IMG/VR virus record: IMGVR_UViG_3300028571_002036
Coordinates: 1-64,000 of that record
DNA: 64,000 nt
Source: a virus
Strand: one strand, 5' to 3'
The notes under the pieces were generated by a model. The model was not told where the DNA came from, searched no databases, and saw only the letters and a program-made list of their open reading frames with translations. Each line of letters opens with the position of its first letter. The stretch's first letter is position 1. Of this stretch, positions 34,792 through 44,753 are shown piece by piece. A program made the position numbers and the translations under genes.

Positions 34792-37617
34792 TTAGGAATT
34801 TAACAACTTATCTAACTCGTCTTCTATTTTACCTAAACTTTGTTGTGCAATACCTAAATTTAAAAACTGATTACCATACAAACCAGTTTCTATCAAAATA
34901 TTCATATCTTTATTTTGTGTTGATTCTGGCGTAATTTCACCCTCTTCAGGGGTTGTTGCACCCAAGTCTGGTGTTTCACCAGCTAAGTCACCACCAAGGT
35001 CTCCACCAAGGTCCGCACCAACATCAAAACCACCACCACCAAACGCAGCAGCGGCTGGTTCAGAGGTTTCACCAGGAGGTGCTTGTGGCGCCCCTTCACC
35101 AGGTTTATTTCCATACAACTTATCAAGTTGGTCAAACAATCCTGTTTTAGAGATTACTGTCGGAGTGTTTTTTAATTCCTCACCAATGGCTCTTTCCATT
35201 CTCTGTTGTAGAAGGTCAGTTCTGATTTCATCATCTGACCAATTGAAAATGTGTTTCTTAGCCCAAGTAGATGAAGCTGGTTGAATACCATTTCCGGGGT
35301 CTGAAACTAAATCACGATACAAAAGAACTTTTTCTTTCCATATATCAACCTTCAGTAAGTCAGCTTGTGTTGATGGATTTGTAAGACCTAAAGTAAAATT
35401 AGAAATCTCTTCTTCAAAACCAAGTAGAAATAAATGGATAATTGCAACCTTATTAAGTTCTTGCAACATCGACTTTTGAATTCTATTAATGGTTCTCGCA
35501 AATCGGATATCCATCAATGCTAAAGTTTTACCGTCACCGACAACTTCTTCAAAACCTAAAAAGGCCTTAGGAATTCTAAGTGCAGTAACAAGTTTTTTCT
35601 GAATGTATTCAATGTCAGCAATCTCTGAAAGATTCTGTGCTCCAGGCAAAGTTTCAATTGGAGATGGTTGTGCTGGGTCTCTAACAGGAATAAAGAAATC
35701 TTGGTCTACAGCCATTTGGTTAAACCTCATATCAACATTGCCTGTTTTGGAATCAACAATTTGTTCCCTTTTGAACTTGTTAGCAACACGTTGTACATAA
35801 GCCTCGACATCATCATCGTTCATGTTTCCAACATAAACTTTGAAAATTCTTCTTTCAGGGGCTCGTGAGGTACGATAAATTAACATCGCATCTTCAGATA
35901 ACAAAAGTTGTTTCCAAATACGGCGAGATTTTTCCAACATTGAGGTACCATATGGGAGTTTTCTGTCGTCCCCTAATAATCTGAAGTGAGCAATTTCCCA
36001 AGTTTGAAATTCCATATTTTGGGTTTTCCAAGTAAACCTTAACCCTTTGTCTTCAGTATCATTTTTTGTGACACCAACCGATGCATTTCTTGTTGACAAA
36101 CCTTGTTCAAATCTCTCAATTTCGATGTTAGGTAGTTGTTGACATCCAACAACACCTTTTTCAGGGTCTAATCTCATATAAACGAAATTATCACCGTACT
36201 TACAGGTGTTTCTTGTCCACATGGGTAGATTAGTATTGATGTCTAAAGAATTATTAAATAAATCTGATAAAACGGATTTAATTCTTTTTGATTCAGAATA
36301 AATTTGAAGAATTTGACCATCTTCGTTAGGTGTGGTAGATTCTTCAGCGTAGATATCTAAGGCCGCAGAAATTTCCGGAGTATTATGTGAAAAAATAGTG
36401 TCGGTGGCAAAATTTTTATAACCAGGAACTGTCAAGTCATACACAGGAATAACACCATAAGGTTCAATAGATTCAATTTTGTGATTTAAATTGATTACAT
36501 CACCTTTTGATTTTGCTGTGGAATATTTTGACTTTTCAATACCATAAGCATCTAAAAATGTTTGCCAATCAGAATATCCTGAATTAACAACTTCTCTTTG
36601 TATTTTTCTATATGAAACATTTAATTTTGTTGCAGTTTTTTTAAGAGTTTTTTCACCTCTAGCAGCTTCAATAATATTGTCAAAACCAATTGTAAAATAC
36701 GATGGATTGTTTACACCAGAACGCTTACCATCCCAGGACATTTTACCTTTTCTTCTCGCAACCTCAGACATTTTTTCCCTGAATTTGGGATTAGACCATA
36801 ATTTTTCGTTGTTCAATTTTGCATGATAAGCCCTATGTTCAGAGATTTTCATTATTTGAAGATTTTCTGGTTGATTATTTTTACCATTAAAATCAATATG
36901 ATGAACTTCTTCGTCTTTTTCTATCGAAATGTCATAAAACCATTGTGCAATTAAATTATGTTCGGAAATCCAACCATTATGCCCTTCATTAGAATTACAG
37001 GTATAAATCCAATTATACTTTTCATTATTGTAAAAAGATTTACGATAAAATGGCATCATTGAATCACCTTTTCGTAAATTCATCACTCTTTCAAAAGAAC
37101 CATCCCGTTTCATTAATTGATGTTCCCATGTTGCAATTATAAATGAACCATCATCAAAGGTGACTTTATATGTCATTTCATCCCTTGTGTAATGAGCATT
37201 TCTTGCTTTTGCTGGTACAACCTTTTTTAAATTGTGGTCATAAGAGTATGTTATAAATTCGTAGTTTATCCCTTTATCTGCAAGCTCCTTAATGGTAATA
37301 AATCCATCAGGCGTGGCTATTTTAGTATCACCATGAATACAATATTCCATAGATTCGTAATCGTAATACGAAGCCAAACGATTTGGTTCATAATATACGG
37401 CTTGAGTGTAGAGGTTATTTTCAACTTTAGCAAATTGATTTGCTAAATAAAATGATTGTTTGGCTTGAAGTTTTTCCCTTTCGTATTCAGTTTTATCAGT
37501 AGTTCTGAGTAATTCCTTTTTATCTAACTTGTAAACAGGAAAATCTTGATTCATCAAGGCATTAGGACCCAAAGCCCTTGTTAACCTCTGCCAAACCGTT
37601 AAATTTCTATTTTTCAT
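34792..37617 (-). CDS. Portal protein (T4 gp20-like) interrupted by an intein
   Basis: 941 residues. Without the intein (93-412) it is about 621 residues, near gp20 size. N-extein: YYEPNRLASYYDYESMEY; C-extein: TPEISAALDIYAEES, a highly conserved portal motif, then LPYGTSMLEKSRRIWKQL and a LVTALRIPKAFLGFEE segment typical of T4-like portals. The C-terminus is Gly/Ala/Glu-rich and disordered (GGGGFDVGADLGGD). It forms the dodecameric vertex for DNA entry and meets the terminase encoded just upstream. The reading frame continues through the intein, so protein splicing is needed for a working portal. Confidence 0.92.
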   Translation of the reverse strand: MKNRNLTVWQRLTRALGPNALMNQDFPVYKLDKKELLRTTDKTEYEREKLQAKQSFYLANQFAKVENNLYTQAVYYEPNRLASYYDYESMEYCIHGDTKIATPDGFITIKELADKGINYEFITYSYDHNLKKVVPAKARNAHYTRDEMTYKVTFDDGSFIIATWEHQLMKRDGSFERVMNLRKGDSMMPFYRKSFYNNEKYNWIYTCNSNEGHNGWISEHNLIAQWFYDISIEKDEEVHHIDFNGKNNQPENLQIMKISEHRAYHAKLNNEKLWSNPKFREKMSEVARRKGKMSWDGKRSGVNNPSYFTIGFDNIIEAARGEKTLKKTATKLNVSYRKIQREVVNSGYSDWQTFLDAYGIEKSKYSTAKSKGDVINLNHKIESIEPYGVIPVYDLTVPGYKNFATDTIFSHNTPEISAALDIYAEESTTPNEDGQILQIYSESKRIKSVLSDLFNNSLDINTNLPMWTRNTCKYGDNFVYMRLDPEKGVVGCQQLPNIEIERFEQGLSTRNASVGVTKNDTEDKGLRFTWKTQNMEFQTWEIAHFRLLGDDRKLPYGTSMLEKSRRIWKQLLLSEDAMLIYRTSRAPERRIFKVYVGNMNDDDVEAYVQRVANKFKREQIVDSKTGNVDMRFNQMAVDQDFFIPVRDPAQPSPIETLPGAQNLSEIADIEYIQKKLVTALRIPKAFLGFEEVVGDGKTLALMDIRFARTINRIQKSMLQELNKVAIIHLFLLGFEEEISNFTLGLTNPSTQADLLKVDIWKEKVLLYRDLVSDPGNGIQPASSTWAKKHIFNWSDDEIRTDLLQQRMERAIGEELKNTPTVISKTGLFDQLDKLYGNKPGEGAPQAPPGETSEPAAAAFGGGGFDVGADLGGDLGGDLAGETPDLGATTPEEGEITPESTQNKDMNILIETGLYGNQFLNLGIAQQSLGKIEDELDKLLNS
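36382..37341 (-). mobile_element. Intein with HNH homing endonuclease domain, inserted in portal gene
   Basis: Intein residues 93-412 of the fused protein, 320 in all. Block A is CIHGDTKIATPDG (Cys1). Block B is FIIATWEHQLMKRDG with T163 and H166. Block F is VYDLTVPGYKNF. Block G is IFSHN followed by Thr at +1, giving the standard Cys1, penultimate His, terminal Asn and Thr+1 set. Between B and F lie HHIDFNGKNNQPENLQI, an HNH nuclease core, and a helix-turn-helix-like TKLNVSYRKIQREVV. All splicing residues are present, so the intein should be active. Confidence 0.93.
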
Positions 37618-37647
37618 TCTTACTCAAACTTAATCCCTTATGGATTA

Positions 37648-37656
37648 TTATAAATA
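37648..37656 (-). promoter_or_regulatory. TATTTATAA element before portal gene
   Basis: On the minus strand TATTTATAA lies 30 bases upstream of the portal start at 37617 and within the gap that follows the terminase stop. Confidence 0.45.
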
Positions 37657-37659
37657 CTT

Positions 37660-39420
37660 TTACCTTCCAAATAACCAACCATACTTTTGATAATCATTTC
37701 GGGTAGCCTCATAATTTTTAGAGTGATTCATCCCCGAATGATTAAATTGTGGTAAAGAAGGATTAAAATATTCGGATTTTTCTTTATTTTCGGTAACAAT
37801 AGTAGACCAAGAATCCAACATTGCTTTTGTATGGTTTACCACCTTAACCAATGAGGGGAATGCCGCTTCCGCAACATAAGTCGCCATTGCAATTGACATA
37901 ATACAATCATCATGGTGACCTTTTTGGTGGTCAGGTCGACCATTGATATAAATAAAAGTCCCCATTTCATTTACCAGCCTACTCGACCTTACTTTAAATT
38001 CATGACGGAGGGATTCTTCAAAGGAAGCGATGATTTGAACCCTTTTATTGTTAAAATTGATTCCAGGTATTTTTTCTTTAACTCTTGGGTCATATTTCCA
38101 TTTATTTGACATGTCAACCCCATCATAGAAAAAATTTTCATAACCCATTTCTTGAAGTTTTCTTGCCGTTGCAACCCCCATACCACCAGTCAAATCTATA
38201 ACACACAAGGCACTATACATAATACCCCACTTATATGCAATTTCGGCTAATGTATCGGGTGGTAATTTTCCAACAAATTCTAATACTTGTTCTTTTTCAT
38301 CAAAATCAATAATTACAAAACAAGAAAAGTCTTCAGAATCTCCCCGAGAAACATCTATACCCATGACATATTTGTGACCATTTACAGGTTCTTTCCATAT
38401 CCATAACTGTCCACCTATTAATTTGGCACTTGGTTCCTTAATATCATTTTTTTGGATATTCTGTAAAAGTTCAGAATCAAATACATTGTCACCTGAACCT
38501 AAAAAGTTACATTCTAATTCTTGTGCAACTTTTCTTCTATCATATTTTAGTTTTTTAACCATACTTTCCAACCAAGATGAGCATGGTTTATAACCGTCTT
38601 CAATATATTTGTGTAAAGTATCTAAATTTCTTTCTTTTCTATTTTCAAGTGATAAATCAATAATACTATCTAATGTGTATTCATGTTTGTTAAGAAGGTA
38701 ATGAACTAAGTCTTTAGTTTTAACCATATACAAATCTTTGGTATATCTAGGGTCACGATACCAATACATTTCAGTGATTTTGAAATCATTCATACCACGA
38801 AGCGCTTGGTCATAAATTTCATAGTAAATTGCATCAAAACCATTAGGGGTTGAAATTACAACCACTTTACCTCCTGTAGAAAGAGATGCCATACAAGCCG
38901 CCCAAAAATCACTATCGGCCTCAATAAAAGCTGCTTCGTCAAAAATTAATGTTGTGGGGGTGTAACCACGAAGTGCATCTTTTGAAGTTGCAACAGCTTT
39001 TACTTCACATCCGTTTGATAATTTAAAGTGACGAGCGGAATTTTTTTCAGGTGCAAACCCTATTCCGACCCAACTTGGCCATTGTTCGGTGAATCCACGG
39101 ATTTTGTTTGCAAATTCCACCGAAGTATCTAATTTATTTGCAATTATAAGAACTTTCTCGGGTTTTTCTTTTCTTGCAAATGCTAGTCGTTTACTTGCCC
39201 AAGCGGCGGTAACTGTCGATACCCCCGCTTGACGATACTTCAGGGCAATATTTTCATTGTACTCCTCATAATCCTCGACAAGTTGAACTTGGTCTTGAAA
39301 CAATTCCAAAGGTACATAACGGGAAACCGTATTATCGTAAGTTTGTAAATAAGTCTTCAGCGCATACGGAGTGCTTTTCATGCACTTTTTATACTCAATA
39401 ATAACTTGTTCTTTTGTCAT
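37660..39420 (-). CDS. Terminase large subunit (T4 gp17-like)
   Basis: 586 residues. ATPase part: YRQAGVST at 62-69 as the deviant Walker A (no Lys in the usual place; a form seen in other gp17-like proteins), and TLIFDEAAFIE as Walker B with the catalytic Glu, then VVVISTPNG as the coupling motif. Nuclease part: VMGIDVSRGDSEDF, FVVIDL-like VIDLTGGMG and HQKGHHDDCIMS supply the acidic RNase H-fold ligands. It packages DNA into the prohead through the portal encoded next. Confidence 0.93.
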   Translation of the reverse strand: MTKEQVIIEYKKCMKSTPYALKTYLQTYDNTVSRYVPLELFQDQVQLVEDYEEYNENIALKYRQAGVSTVTAAWASKRLAFARKEKPEKVLIIANKLDTSVEFANKIRGFTEQWPSWVGIGFAPEKNSARHFKLSNGCEVKAVATSKDALRGYTPTTLIFDEAAFIEADSDFWAACMASLSTGGKVVVISTPNGFDAIYYEIYDQALRGMNDFKITEMYWYRDPRYTKDLYMVKTKDLVHYLLNKHEYTLDSIIDLSLENRKERNLDTLHKYIEDGYKPCSSWLESMVKKLKYDRRKVAQELECNFLGSGDNVFDSELLQNIQKNDIKEPSAKLIGGQLWIWKEPVNGHKYVMGIDVSRGDSEDFSCFVIIDFDEKEQVLEFVGKLPPDTLAEIAYKWGIMYSALCVIDLTGGMGVATARKLQEMGYENFFYDGVDMSNKWKYDPRVKEKIPGINFNNKRVQIIASFEESLRHEFKVRSSRLVNEMGTFIYINGRPDHQKGHHDDCIMSIAMATYVAEAAFPSLVKVVNHTKAMLDSWSTIVTENKEKSEYFNPSLPQFNHSGMNHSKNYEATRNDYQKYGWLFGR

Positions 39421-39426
39421 AATTTC

Positions 39427-40716
39427 TTAGTCAGGACGGGAAATTCCCAAACCTGATAAGAAATCTAAACCATCATCTTCGGAATCTTCGTCCGTGTCAA
39501 AACTTTCGTATTCCTCCTTATTTTGTTTTGCAATTGTAATCAACTCACGAAAAGAGTCGGTAGCCTTTGCAATTTTTTTGGTGTCTTCGGAAATTGCATT
39601 TCCAACAATTTCTAAGAATTCCTCAGCAGGGAGTTTATAAAGTTCCATTTGGAACCAATTAATCAAACCTTTGTTTTGTTCATCATAAACTTCATCAGGT
39701 AACGCAAAACGAATTTTTTCAACAATTTGCGGTCCAATTCTAAGGGACCATGCTTCCATAGGTAAAGTATCGGTTTGACCCATAACTTTTTCACGAGTTG
39801 TGGGGTCTTCAGGTAAACCATAACGACCTTTAGCCTCTTCCAATCCTTTGATTATTTCATGACACACAATGGGAAACAACATCCCGTAAGCTTTAATTAC
39901 CGTATCGGGAGAACTATCACCATCCTCGTCTTCAAAACCATCATCTCCGGCGTCCTCAAGTTCAACCTTCCCAGCAACTCCTTGACCTGTAGCACCCATC
40001 ATCTCAATCATTTGTTCCATGGTAAAGTACATAAAATCATTTAAGGACATTATCTCCAAATATGCGGGATAAAGTCTTGGGTCTATTTCATCGAGTTTTT
40101 TTCTAATTTCAGGTTTTTGAAAAAGATAGTGACCTTTTTTTGCTGACCCTTGGATAATTGCGTTGATAATATTTCTCTTATGCTTTTCTAATTCTAAAAC
40201 TTCTTCAGGGGTTACCTCATCGATGTCAAAACCTGAGTCAATCATAATCTTTTGAGCGTCCTCTTCGTTTTTTTCCTCTAACTCCTCGGCTTCGTATCTA
40301 AAGTTACTAACATCGATTGTTTCACGATTCAAATTTGCCTCAACAATAAACCAATCAGAGGGTACTTGGGTATCTTCCAAACAAGCCTCGATTGCCAAGT
40401 TTTCCAAAGCATCCCTGTGTCTTGATTCAATTTGCATAACTTGGGGTACTTTCTGATACATTTCTGAAATTAACATCCTTCCCAACATTTGAGAATTAAT
40501 TGTTTCTCTTCCTGTAACCTCTCGAACTTTGTCCACAACTTGTTTAAATCGGTTTGTAACCAATCTTTGTACATCTTCAGAACCTTTTCCCATTGCAGGA
40601 TTTTTTGCGTAAGGACTCTCAGGGTCTCGGAGTTTTCTTTCGAGACTTGGGTCCATACGCTCGGGATAATCCCCGTAATCGATTTGTTCTCGAATTTTTC
40701 TATTTTTTGCCATCAC
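39427..40716 (-). CDS. Hypothetical virion/packaging-region protein
   Basis: 429 residues, not recognised. There is a charged N-terminus (KNRKIREQIDYGDYPERMDP), a helical middle (EEVLELEKHKRNIINAII), MNDFMYFTMEQMIEMMG-like Met-rich helices and an acidic C-terminus (DTDEDSEDDGLDFLSGLG). It is directly upstream of terminase with six bases between and overlaps the preceding gene by 17 bases. The start could be the second Met. A head-completion or neck role is possible. Confidence 0.55.
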   Translation of the reverse strand: MMAKNRKIREQIDYGDYPERMDPSLERKLRDPESPYAKNPAMGKGSEDVQRLVTNRFKQVVDKVREVTGRETINSQMLGRMLISEMYQKVPQVMQIESRHRDALENLAIEACLEDTQVPSDWFIVEANLNRETIDVSNFRYEAEELEEKNEEDAQKIMIDSGFDIDEVTPEEVLELEKHKRNIINAIIQGSAKKGHYLFQKPEIRKKLDEIDPRLYPAYLEIMSLNDFMYFTMEQMIEMMGATGQGVAGKVELEDAGDDGFEDEDGDSSPDTVIKAYGMLFPIVCHEIIKGLEEAKGRYGLPEDPTTREKVMGQTDTLPMEAWSLRIGPQIVEKIRFALPDEVYDEQNKGLINWFQMELYKLPAEEFLEIVGNAISEDTKKIAKATDSFRELITIAKQNKEEYESFDTDEDSEDDGLDFLSGLGISRPD

Positions 40717-41569
40717 GAAGAATACTTTGAATTAGTTGTAATACATCTTTTTTAGCACCTTCCATTTCTTTATTAGAGGCCTTTGGTTTGGGATTTGGTC
40801 CTTCGAATGGTTTTTTACCAGGATGTGCAGGACGAATAGAGGGTCTCGTACCAGGTTTGGTAGTTGGTTTAACAGGTGCAGTTTCAGTTTCTGCCTCACC
40901 CATAGATTGTAACATCCCTAAATCCCCAATAGGACGACTCATACGAACACTCTTTCCTCTTTTAGATTTTGGTTTGTAAACCGAGCGACGAATGACACCT
41001 TGTTCGGCAATCATATTCAATATTTCTGTTTTTGTCATTTTTGGTTCTAAATAATTTTCAACCAAAGATACAATTTCTTCTTCAATAAAAAAATCCATCG
41101 GAGATTTTCCTTCCTTTAAACTTTTTTTAACTTGTTTAACACATCTTTCAAACTTGGCGTTTTTCTTAGGACCTAATTGTGCGTGGCATATTGCCCAAGG
41201 ATTGTTTTCATCTTTTTCTTCTTCTGACATATCCTCCTTTTTATCAATCTCGGTATCACCTAAATCACCCATACCATCAGGGGCTTGAACTTGGTGTGGT
41301 GCTTGAGTGGTGGCACCACCTTGAGAACTACCCATATAGTCCACATCATCTTCAGTCATCTCAGTTTCAATACGAACATTAATACCTCTTGAAGTTAAAT
41401 CTTTGAGTTTCTGTGGTTCCGCTTTTTCAGGGGAAATAATAACAGCACCTTGTTCTAAGATTGCAAGTTTTTCTAAGAGCACATCGATTTGAGTTTCATT
41501 TAATTTTACAACGGTTGTTGGTGATAACCCCATTTCTACCAATTTAACAATTTTTTCCTTAGTTTTCAT
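40700..41569 (-). CDS. Hypothetical acidic protein with Pro-rich tail
   Basis: Start at ATG 41569, inside the end of the upstream gene; an earlier ATG at 41593 is less likely. About 289 residues. It has a helical N-terminus (KTKEKIVKLVEMGLSP), an acidic-Gly linker (GDLGDTEIDKKEDMSEEEKDE), NNPWAICHAQLGPKKNAKFERCVKQVKKSLKEGKS with two Cys, a basic Pro-rich zone (TKPGTRPSIRPAHPGKK) and a C-terminal helix VLQLIQSILRDGKK. It is unassigned; the composition suggests an internal or scaffold-linked protein. Confidence 0.5.
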   Translation of the reverse strand: MKTKEKIVKLVEMGLSPTTVVKLNETQIDVLLEKLAILEQGAVIISPEKAEPQKLKDLTSRGINVRIETEMTEDDVDYMGSSQGGATTQAPHQVQAPDGMGDLGDTEIDKKEDMSEEEKDENNPWAICHAQLGPKKNAKFERCVKQVKKSLKEGKSPMDFFIEEEIVSLVENYLEPKMTKTEILNMIAEQGVIRRSVYKPKSKRGKSVRMSRPIGDLGMLQSMGEAETETAPVKPTTKPGTRPSIRPAHPGKKPFEGPNPKPKASNKEMEGAKKDVLQLIQSILRDGKK

Positions 41570-41954
41570 ATACAACTTTTTTTTCGAACTCAAGAATTAG
41601 GTCTTTTTCGTAAAGTTTATTTTTTACCGATTCTTCTTCTTCACCAAATTTAAACACCAATCGATTGTTTTCATCATACTCTTCAATTTCCCAACCTAAA
41701 GCAATAACACCGTCCATGGCATCGGACATATTGAAATAATCTGAGTTTTGAACAAGTTCCAATTTGACATCTGAGTTTCTAAGTACTCCGACTTTATTGA
41801 TATGTTCTAATTTAGGTGGTGTGGGATATCCACCCGAAGGTGACGACTCCCATGAATCACCCCACACATCTAAGTTTTCAGAAAATATAAATTCGTAGAG
41901 ATTGTTTCCCTTATAATCAGGACCTAGTCCATTGATATAAGTTAGATATCTCAT
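41559..41954 (-). CDS. Hypothetical protein
   Basis: 131 residues, not recognised. RYLTYINGLGPDYKGNNLYEFIFSENLD at the start, a Ser/Gly/Pro turn (SSPSGGYPTPPK), then an alternating acidic/hydrophobic second half (ALGWEIEEYDENNRLVFKFGEEE). It overlaps its neighbours on both sides by 4 to 11 bases, which implies coupled translation in the head operon. Confidence 0.55.
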   Translation of the reverse strand: MRYLTYINGLGPDYKGNNLYEFIFSENLDVWGDSWESSPSGGYPTPPKLEHINKVGVLRNSDVKLELVQNSDYFNMSDAMDGVIALGWEIEEYDENNRLVFKFGEEEESVKNKLYEKDLILEFEKKVVYEN

Positions 41955-43087
41955 AAAACTATTCCTTCAACAGAGATTTTAATTTGTTTATTTTTATTTT
42001 CAAATACCAAATTCTTTTTATTTGTTCTACCAACAAATTCAAAATTTGAGTTTTCTTCTAAAAACTTCTTACTTGCCAACTCTTGTTCGATGGTCTCTGA
42101 TAAAGTTTCAATTTTTGAAATAAACGAATTAACTTTTTTCTTGTTTTCATTTTTTCTTTCCTCAAACAACTTTTTTGAAAGTTCTACTTCTGAATCCGTA
42201 ACCTCAAAATACTTACTAAGGACTTTGTCGATATTGCTTTCCCTAACCGAGTTGTAGTCATAGTCTTCAGAACCCATACCTTCCATAGGTTCTTCCATAG
42301 AAACTTCATCCTCAAAATCTAAATCCATTTCAACATCAGCTTCCACATCTTCAAACTTAGACATAATGTCCTCCATGTCCTCAGGGTCTAATTTAGTCAA
42401 ATCAAGAGCTGAAAGAACCATGTTAATAACATATTTAATGTCCTCAGAAGACATTCCTTCTTGGTCTTCGAGGGCTCTCATTTTTTGAGTCAATTTACCA
42501 GTAAGTTTTTGAATTACTTTAAAAGAAACTCTTTCTTCCATATCTTCACCACCTGTCATAGGTTCTTCAGCAGGAACATCCAAATCTAGTTCTGTGTCCA
42601 TACCTAAATCAAGTTCATCGTCACCACCCATGTCGTCCATAGGTAGTTCAGGTGCGGGAAGCGCCATTGGTTCTGCGGGAACCGCAGGTGTAACAACTTC
42701 AGGTGTTGGTGGGGTTGGTGTTTTTAAAACAAATTTCTTTTGTTCACCAAACAATTTAACTTCTTCGTTTTGTCCGTTAAGCTCATTGTTTTCTTTAATT
42801 ATTAAATTTAACTTTCTAAGAGCTTGTGAGTATGAGGAGTGATACTTTCTATTTTTCATTGGTTCCATGTAATCTAAAGTGGATTCGTTAATCCCCTTTT
42901 TGATAATGTAACCTTGTTTTTCTTTTACAATGTGGTAATCCATTCCATCCGGTAAATTAATGGAATATTCTGTTGCACCTTCTTTAATGCCTGTTGATGA
43001 CGTACGGTAGGTGGCAATCTCCATAATTCTTTTTAATTTATCGGCTCCTTCGAGTTTTTCGCTACCGATTGCTTTTAATTTTGCCAT
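41951..43087 (-). CDS. Acidic scaffold-like protein
   Basis: 378 residues. The N-terminal 110 residues look folded (YSINLPDGMDYHIVKEKQGYI). A Pro-rich hinge (TPPTPEVVTPAVPAEP) leads to an acidic Met-rich stretch (DELDLGMDTELDLDVPAEE) and a coiled coil (ELSKKLFEERKNENKKKV). The acidic Met-Asp-rich segment resembles the gp22-like protein at 30742, so it may be a second core component. Confidence 0.5.
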   Translation of the reverse strand: MAKLKAIGSEKLEGADKLKRIMEIATYRTSSTGIKEGATEYSINLPDGMDYHIVKEKQGYIIKKGINESTLDYMEPMKNRKYHSSYSQALRKLNLIIKENNELNGQNEEVKLFGEQKKFVLKTPTPPTPEVVTPAVPAEPMALPAPELPMDDMGGDDELDLGMDTELDLDVPAEEPMTGGEDMEERVSFKVIQKLTGKLTQKMRALEDQEGMSSEDIKYVINMVLSALDLTKLDPEDMEDIMSKFEDVEADVEMDLDFEDEVSMEEPMEGMGSEDYDYNSVRESNIDKVLSKYFEVTDSEVELSKKLFEERKNENKKKVNSFISKIETLSETIEQELASKKFLEENSNFEFVGRTNKKNLVFENKNKQIKISVEGIVL

Positions 43088-43106
43088 GGTTTTTTTTAAT
43101 TAATTT

Positions 43107-43916
43107 TTAGTTGTTAAGGCCGTGCATACCCCCTAGTTGTACCGCACTTAAATCGATTACAGTTCCTTGTTTCCCACCATCGGGACCAACAGGAACCCAA
43201 TCGGCTGGATGTGGGTATGGAGCAGTGGTTGGTGCAGCATCTCCACAAGTTACACAAGCCTCGGCTTCATACTGAACATTTACATCAAATACACCAAAAG
43301 GTGTTGGTGTAGGTGTTGGAGTTGAAGTTGTCGTTGCCGTAGGACTAGCGGTAATACTTGGAGTTGGTGTTCTTGTGAGGGTCGCTGTTGGGGTGTTGGT
43401 AACTGTTGCGGTATTAGTGGGGGTAATTGTTTGTGTTGCGGTAATACTTGGTGTTGGTGTCTTGGTAGAACTTGGTGTTTGAGTGACAGTTGAGCTTGGT
43501 GTTTGTGTTTGAGTATTTGTTGGAGTGGTGGTTGGTGTACTAGTATTTGTGGGCGTTGCAGTGGCGGATGAAGTTATACTTGGTGTTGGTGTACGAGAAG
43601 CTGTTATACTTGGTGTTGGAGTCACCGTGTTCGTAGGGGTGTTTGTTGGTGTTCGTGTGGGTGTTGATGTTGGTGATTCCGTTGGTGTTGGTGTTAAGTC
43701 TCCCAAACAATCAACACAATTTTCCCATGGACCATTGAATACTGTTACAATTTGTGCAAGTGGAGTTTCATCAAAAGTAGTAAGGGTCCAACAACCAATG
43801 TTTGTTGCCCCTGCTAATAATTCATAAATTCTACCCGAAACAATTGTAGCTTCAGTAGCTAAATATCTGAAGGGTTGCCCCGTACAAGAAATTCCAATAA
43901 AATAATTCAACGCCAT
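43107..43916 (-). CDS. Thr/Pro-repeat protein, probable virion decoration or fibre
   Basis: 269 residues. An N-terminal domain of about 73 residues ([19 protein letters not shown], with paired Cys near CWTL and CVDCLG) is followed by about 130 residues of TPTPT/TPSIT/TNTPT-type low-complexity repeats, then a C-terminal domain ([17 protein letters not shown]). The repeats form an extended mucin-like linker and could carry O-linked sugars made by the glycan island. A similar linker occurs in the gene at 56860. Confidence 0.6.
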   Translation of the reverse strand: MALNYFIGISCTGQPFRYLATEATIVSGRIYELLAGATNIGCWTLTTFDETPLAQIVTVFNGPWENCVDCLGDLTPTPTESPTSTPTRTPTNTPTNTVTPTPSITASRTPTPSITSSATATPTNTSTPTTTPTNTQTQTPSSTVTQTPSSTKTPTPSITATQTITPTNTATVTNTPTATLTRTPTPSITASPTATTTSTPTPTPTPFGVFDVNVQYEAEACVTCGDAAPTTAPYPHPADWVPVGPDGGKQGTVIDLSAVQLGGMHGLNN

Positions 43917-43926
43917 GGACTTTTTT

Positions 43927-43935
43927 CTATAAATA
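43927..43935 (-). promoter_or_regulatory. TATTTATAG element before Thr/Pro-repeat gene
   Basis: On the minus strand TATTTATAG lies about 10 bases upstream of the start at 43916. Confidence 0.45.
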
Positions 43936-43980
43936 TTGTCAGTTAATAATAACTTTAATAAATAAATATCTAAAATGGTA

Positions 43981-44733
43981 TTAATCTACCAATTTTACTT
44001 CAACTGATAATTCTTTGTCTGTTTGACGACTAACAGTATTATAGAGTTTTTCCAACAATCCTGACCTACGAAGGTACTTAAACACCAAATTTTCATAGGA
44101 ATATTCCCCCTCTTTTTCGAGTCCCGACTTACGATAATCTTTTAATTTTTTTTTCAGTTTCTCAACTTTTTCTTCGTTGGCTTTGAGTCCTTCTTTTTTG
44201 ATGTTGGTAATAAGATTTTCTATTTTGTCTTTCCAACCATCGATTTTGGTCGTTAGAACACCTCTTTCGAGTTGTGGTTTTTCTTTTGAGGGTTTAGAAA
44301 TCCACTCATCATTTAACACCGAATATACTCCCGAGGCAAAATGCATCTCCTGAGAATCTTGTGGGTATAGTTCAACTTCGTAACCAAAAATTTTAATATC
44401 GTGTTTGTCGTTAAATATCTGTTTTTTAAGACCAAATAAATCTCTGTAAAGTTGAGATTGTTTTCCGAATTGTTTGTAATCGATAATAAGATGTAGGTCA
44501 AAGTCTGAATATTCTGACCAGTTGTAGTTTGATAGACTACCTGTTAGGACTACATCTTCAACTTCCAAGTCATCTATTAATGTATCGCCAAATGCTTCGG
44601 CAATTTTCATAAGAGCGTCTCTTACTTTTGGTTTAATCACCGCTTCTGAGGCATCGTCATAGTTTTCCCATACCTTTGGGTTAAGGGTGTCTCTAACTGT
44701 GAAGCTCTGAAGTATGGTTGATAGTTGGGCCAT
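43981..44733 (-). CDS. Nucleotidyltransferase-fold protein
   Basis: 250 residues. [18 protein letters not shown] at 65-82 is the pol-beta superfamily signature (G-S then D-x-D with Asp77 and Asp79), and a later YEVELYPQD supplies the third acidic position. The C-terminal part is a Lys/Glu coiled coil. Such minimal nucleotidyltransferases occur in many large phages with unknown substrates. Unusually for this window, AAGGAGGT, a full Shine-Dalgarno sequence, lies upstream at 44745-44752, eleven bases from the start. Confidence 0.7.
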   Translation of the reverse strand: MAQLSTILQSFTVRDTLNPKVWENYDDASEAVIKPKVRDALMKIAEAFGDTLIDDLEVEDVVLTGSLSNYNWSEYSDFDLHLIIDYKQFGKQSQLYRDLFGLKKQIFNDKHDIKIFGYEVELYPQDSQEMHFASGVYSVLNDEWISKPSKEKPQLERGVLTTKIDGWKDKIENLITNIKKEGLKANEEKVEKLKKKLKDYRKSGLEKEGEYSYENLVFKYLRRSGLLEKLYNTVSRQTDKELSVEVKLVD

Positions 44734-44753
44734 CTGAGATAAATACCTCCTTG

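Noticed and set aside
39213-39236. Terminase as a dead enzyme because Walker A lacks Lys
   Set aside because: The RQAGVST form occurs in gp17-like terminases with otherwise intact motifs, and the gene is in a full head operon.
43300-43700. Direct repeats resembling a CRISPR or satellite array
   Set aside because: The repeats are codon-level Thr/Pro repeats inside an open frame and lack spacer-repeat regularity.
43525-43827. 100-residue open frame on the plus strand
   Set aside because: It is the antisense of the T/P repeats (a V/G-rich artefact) and has no independent start context.
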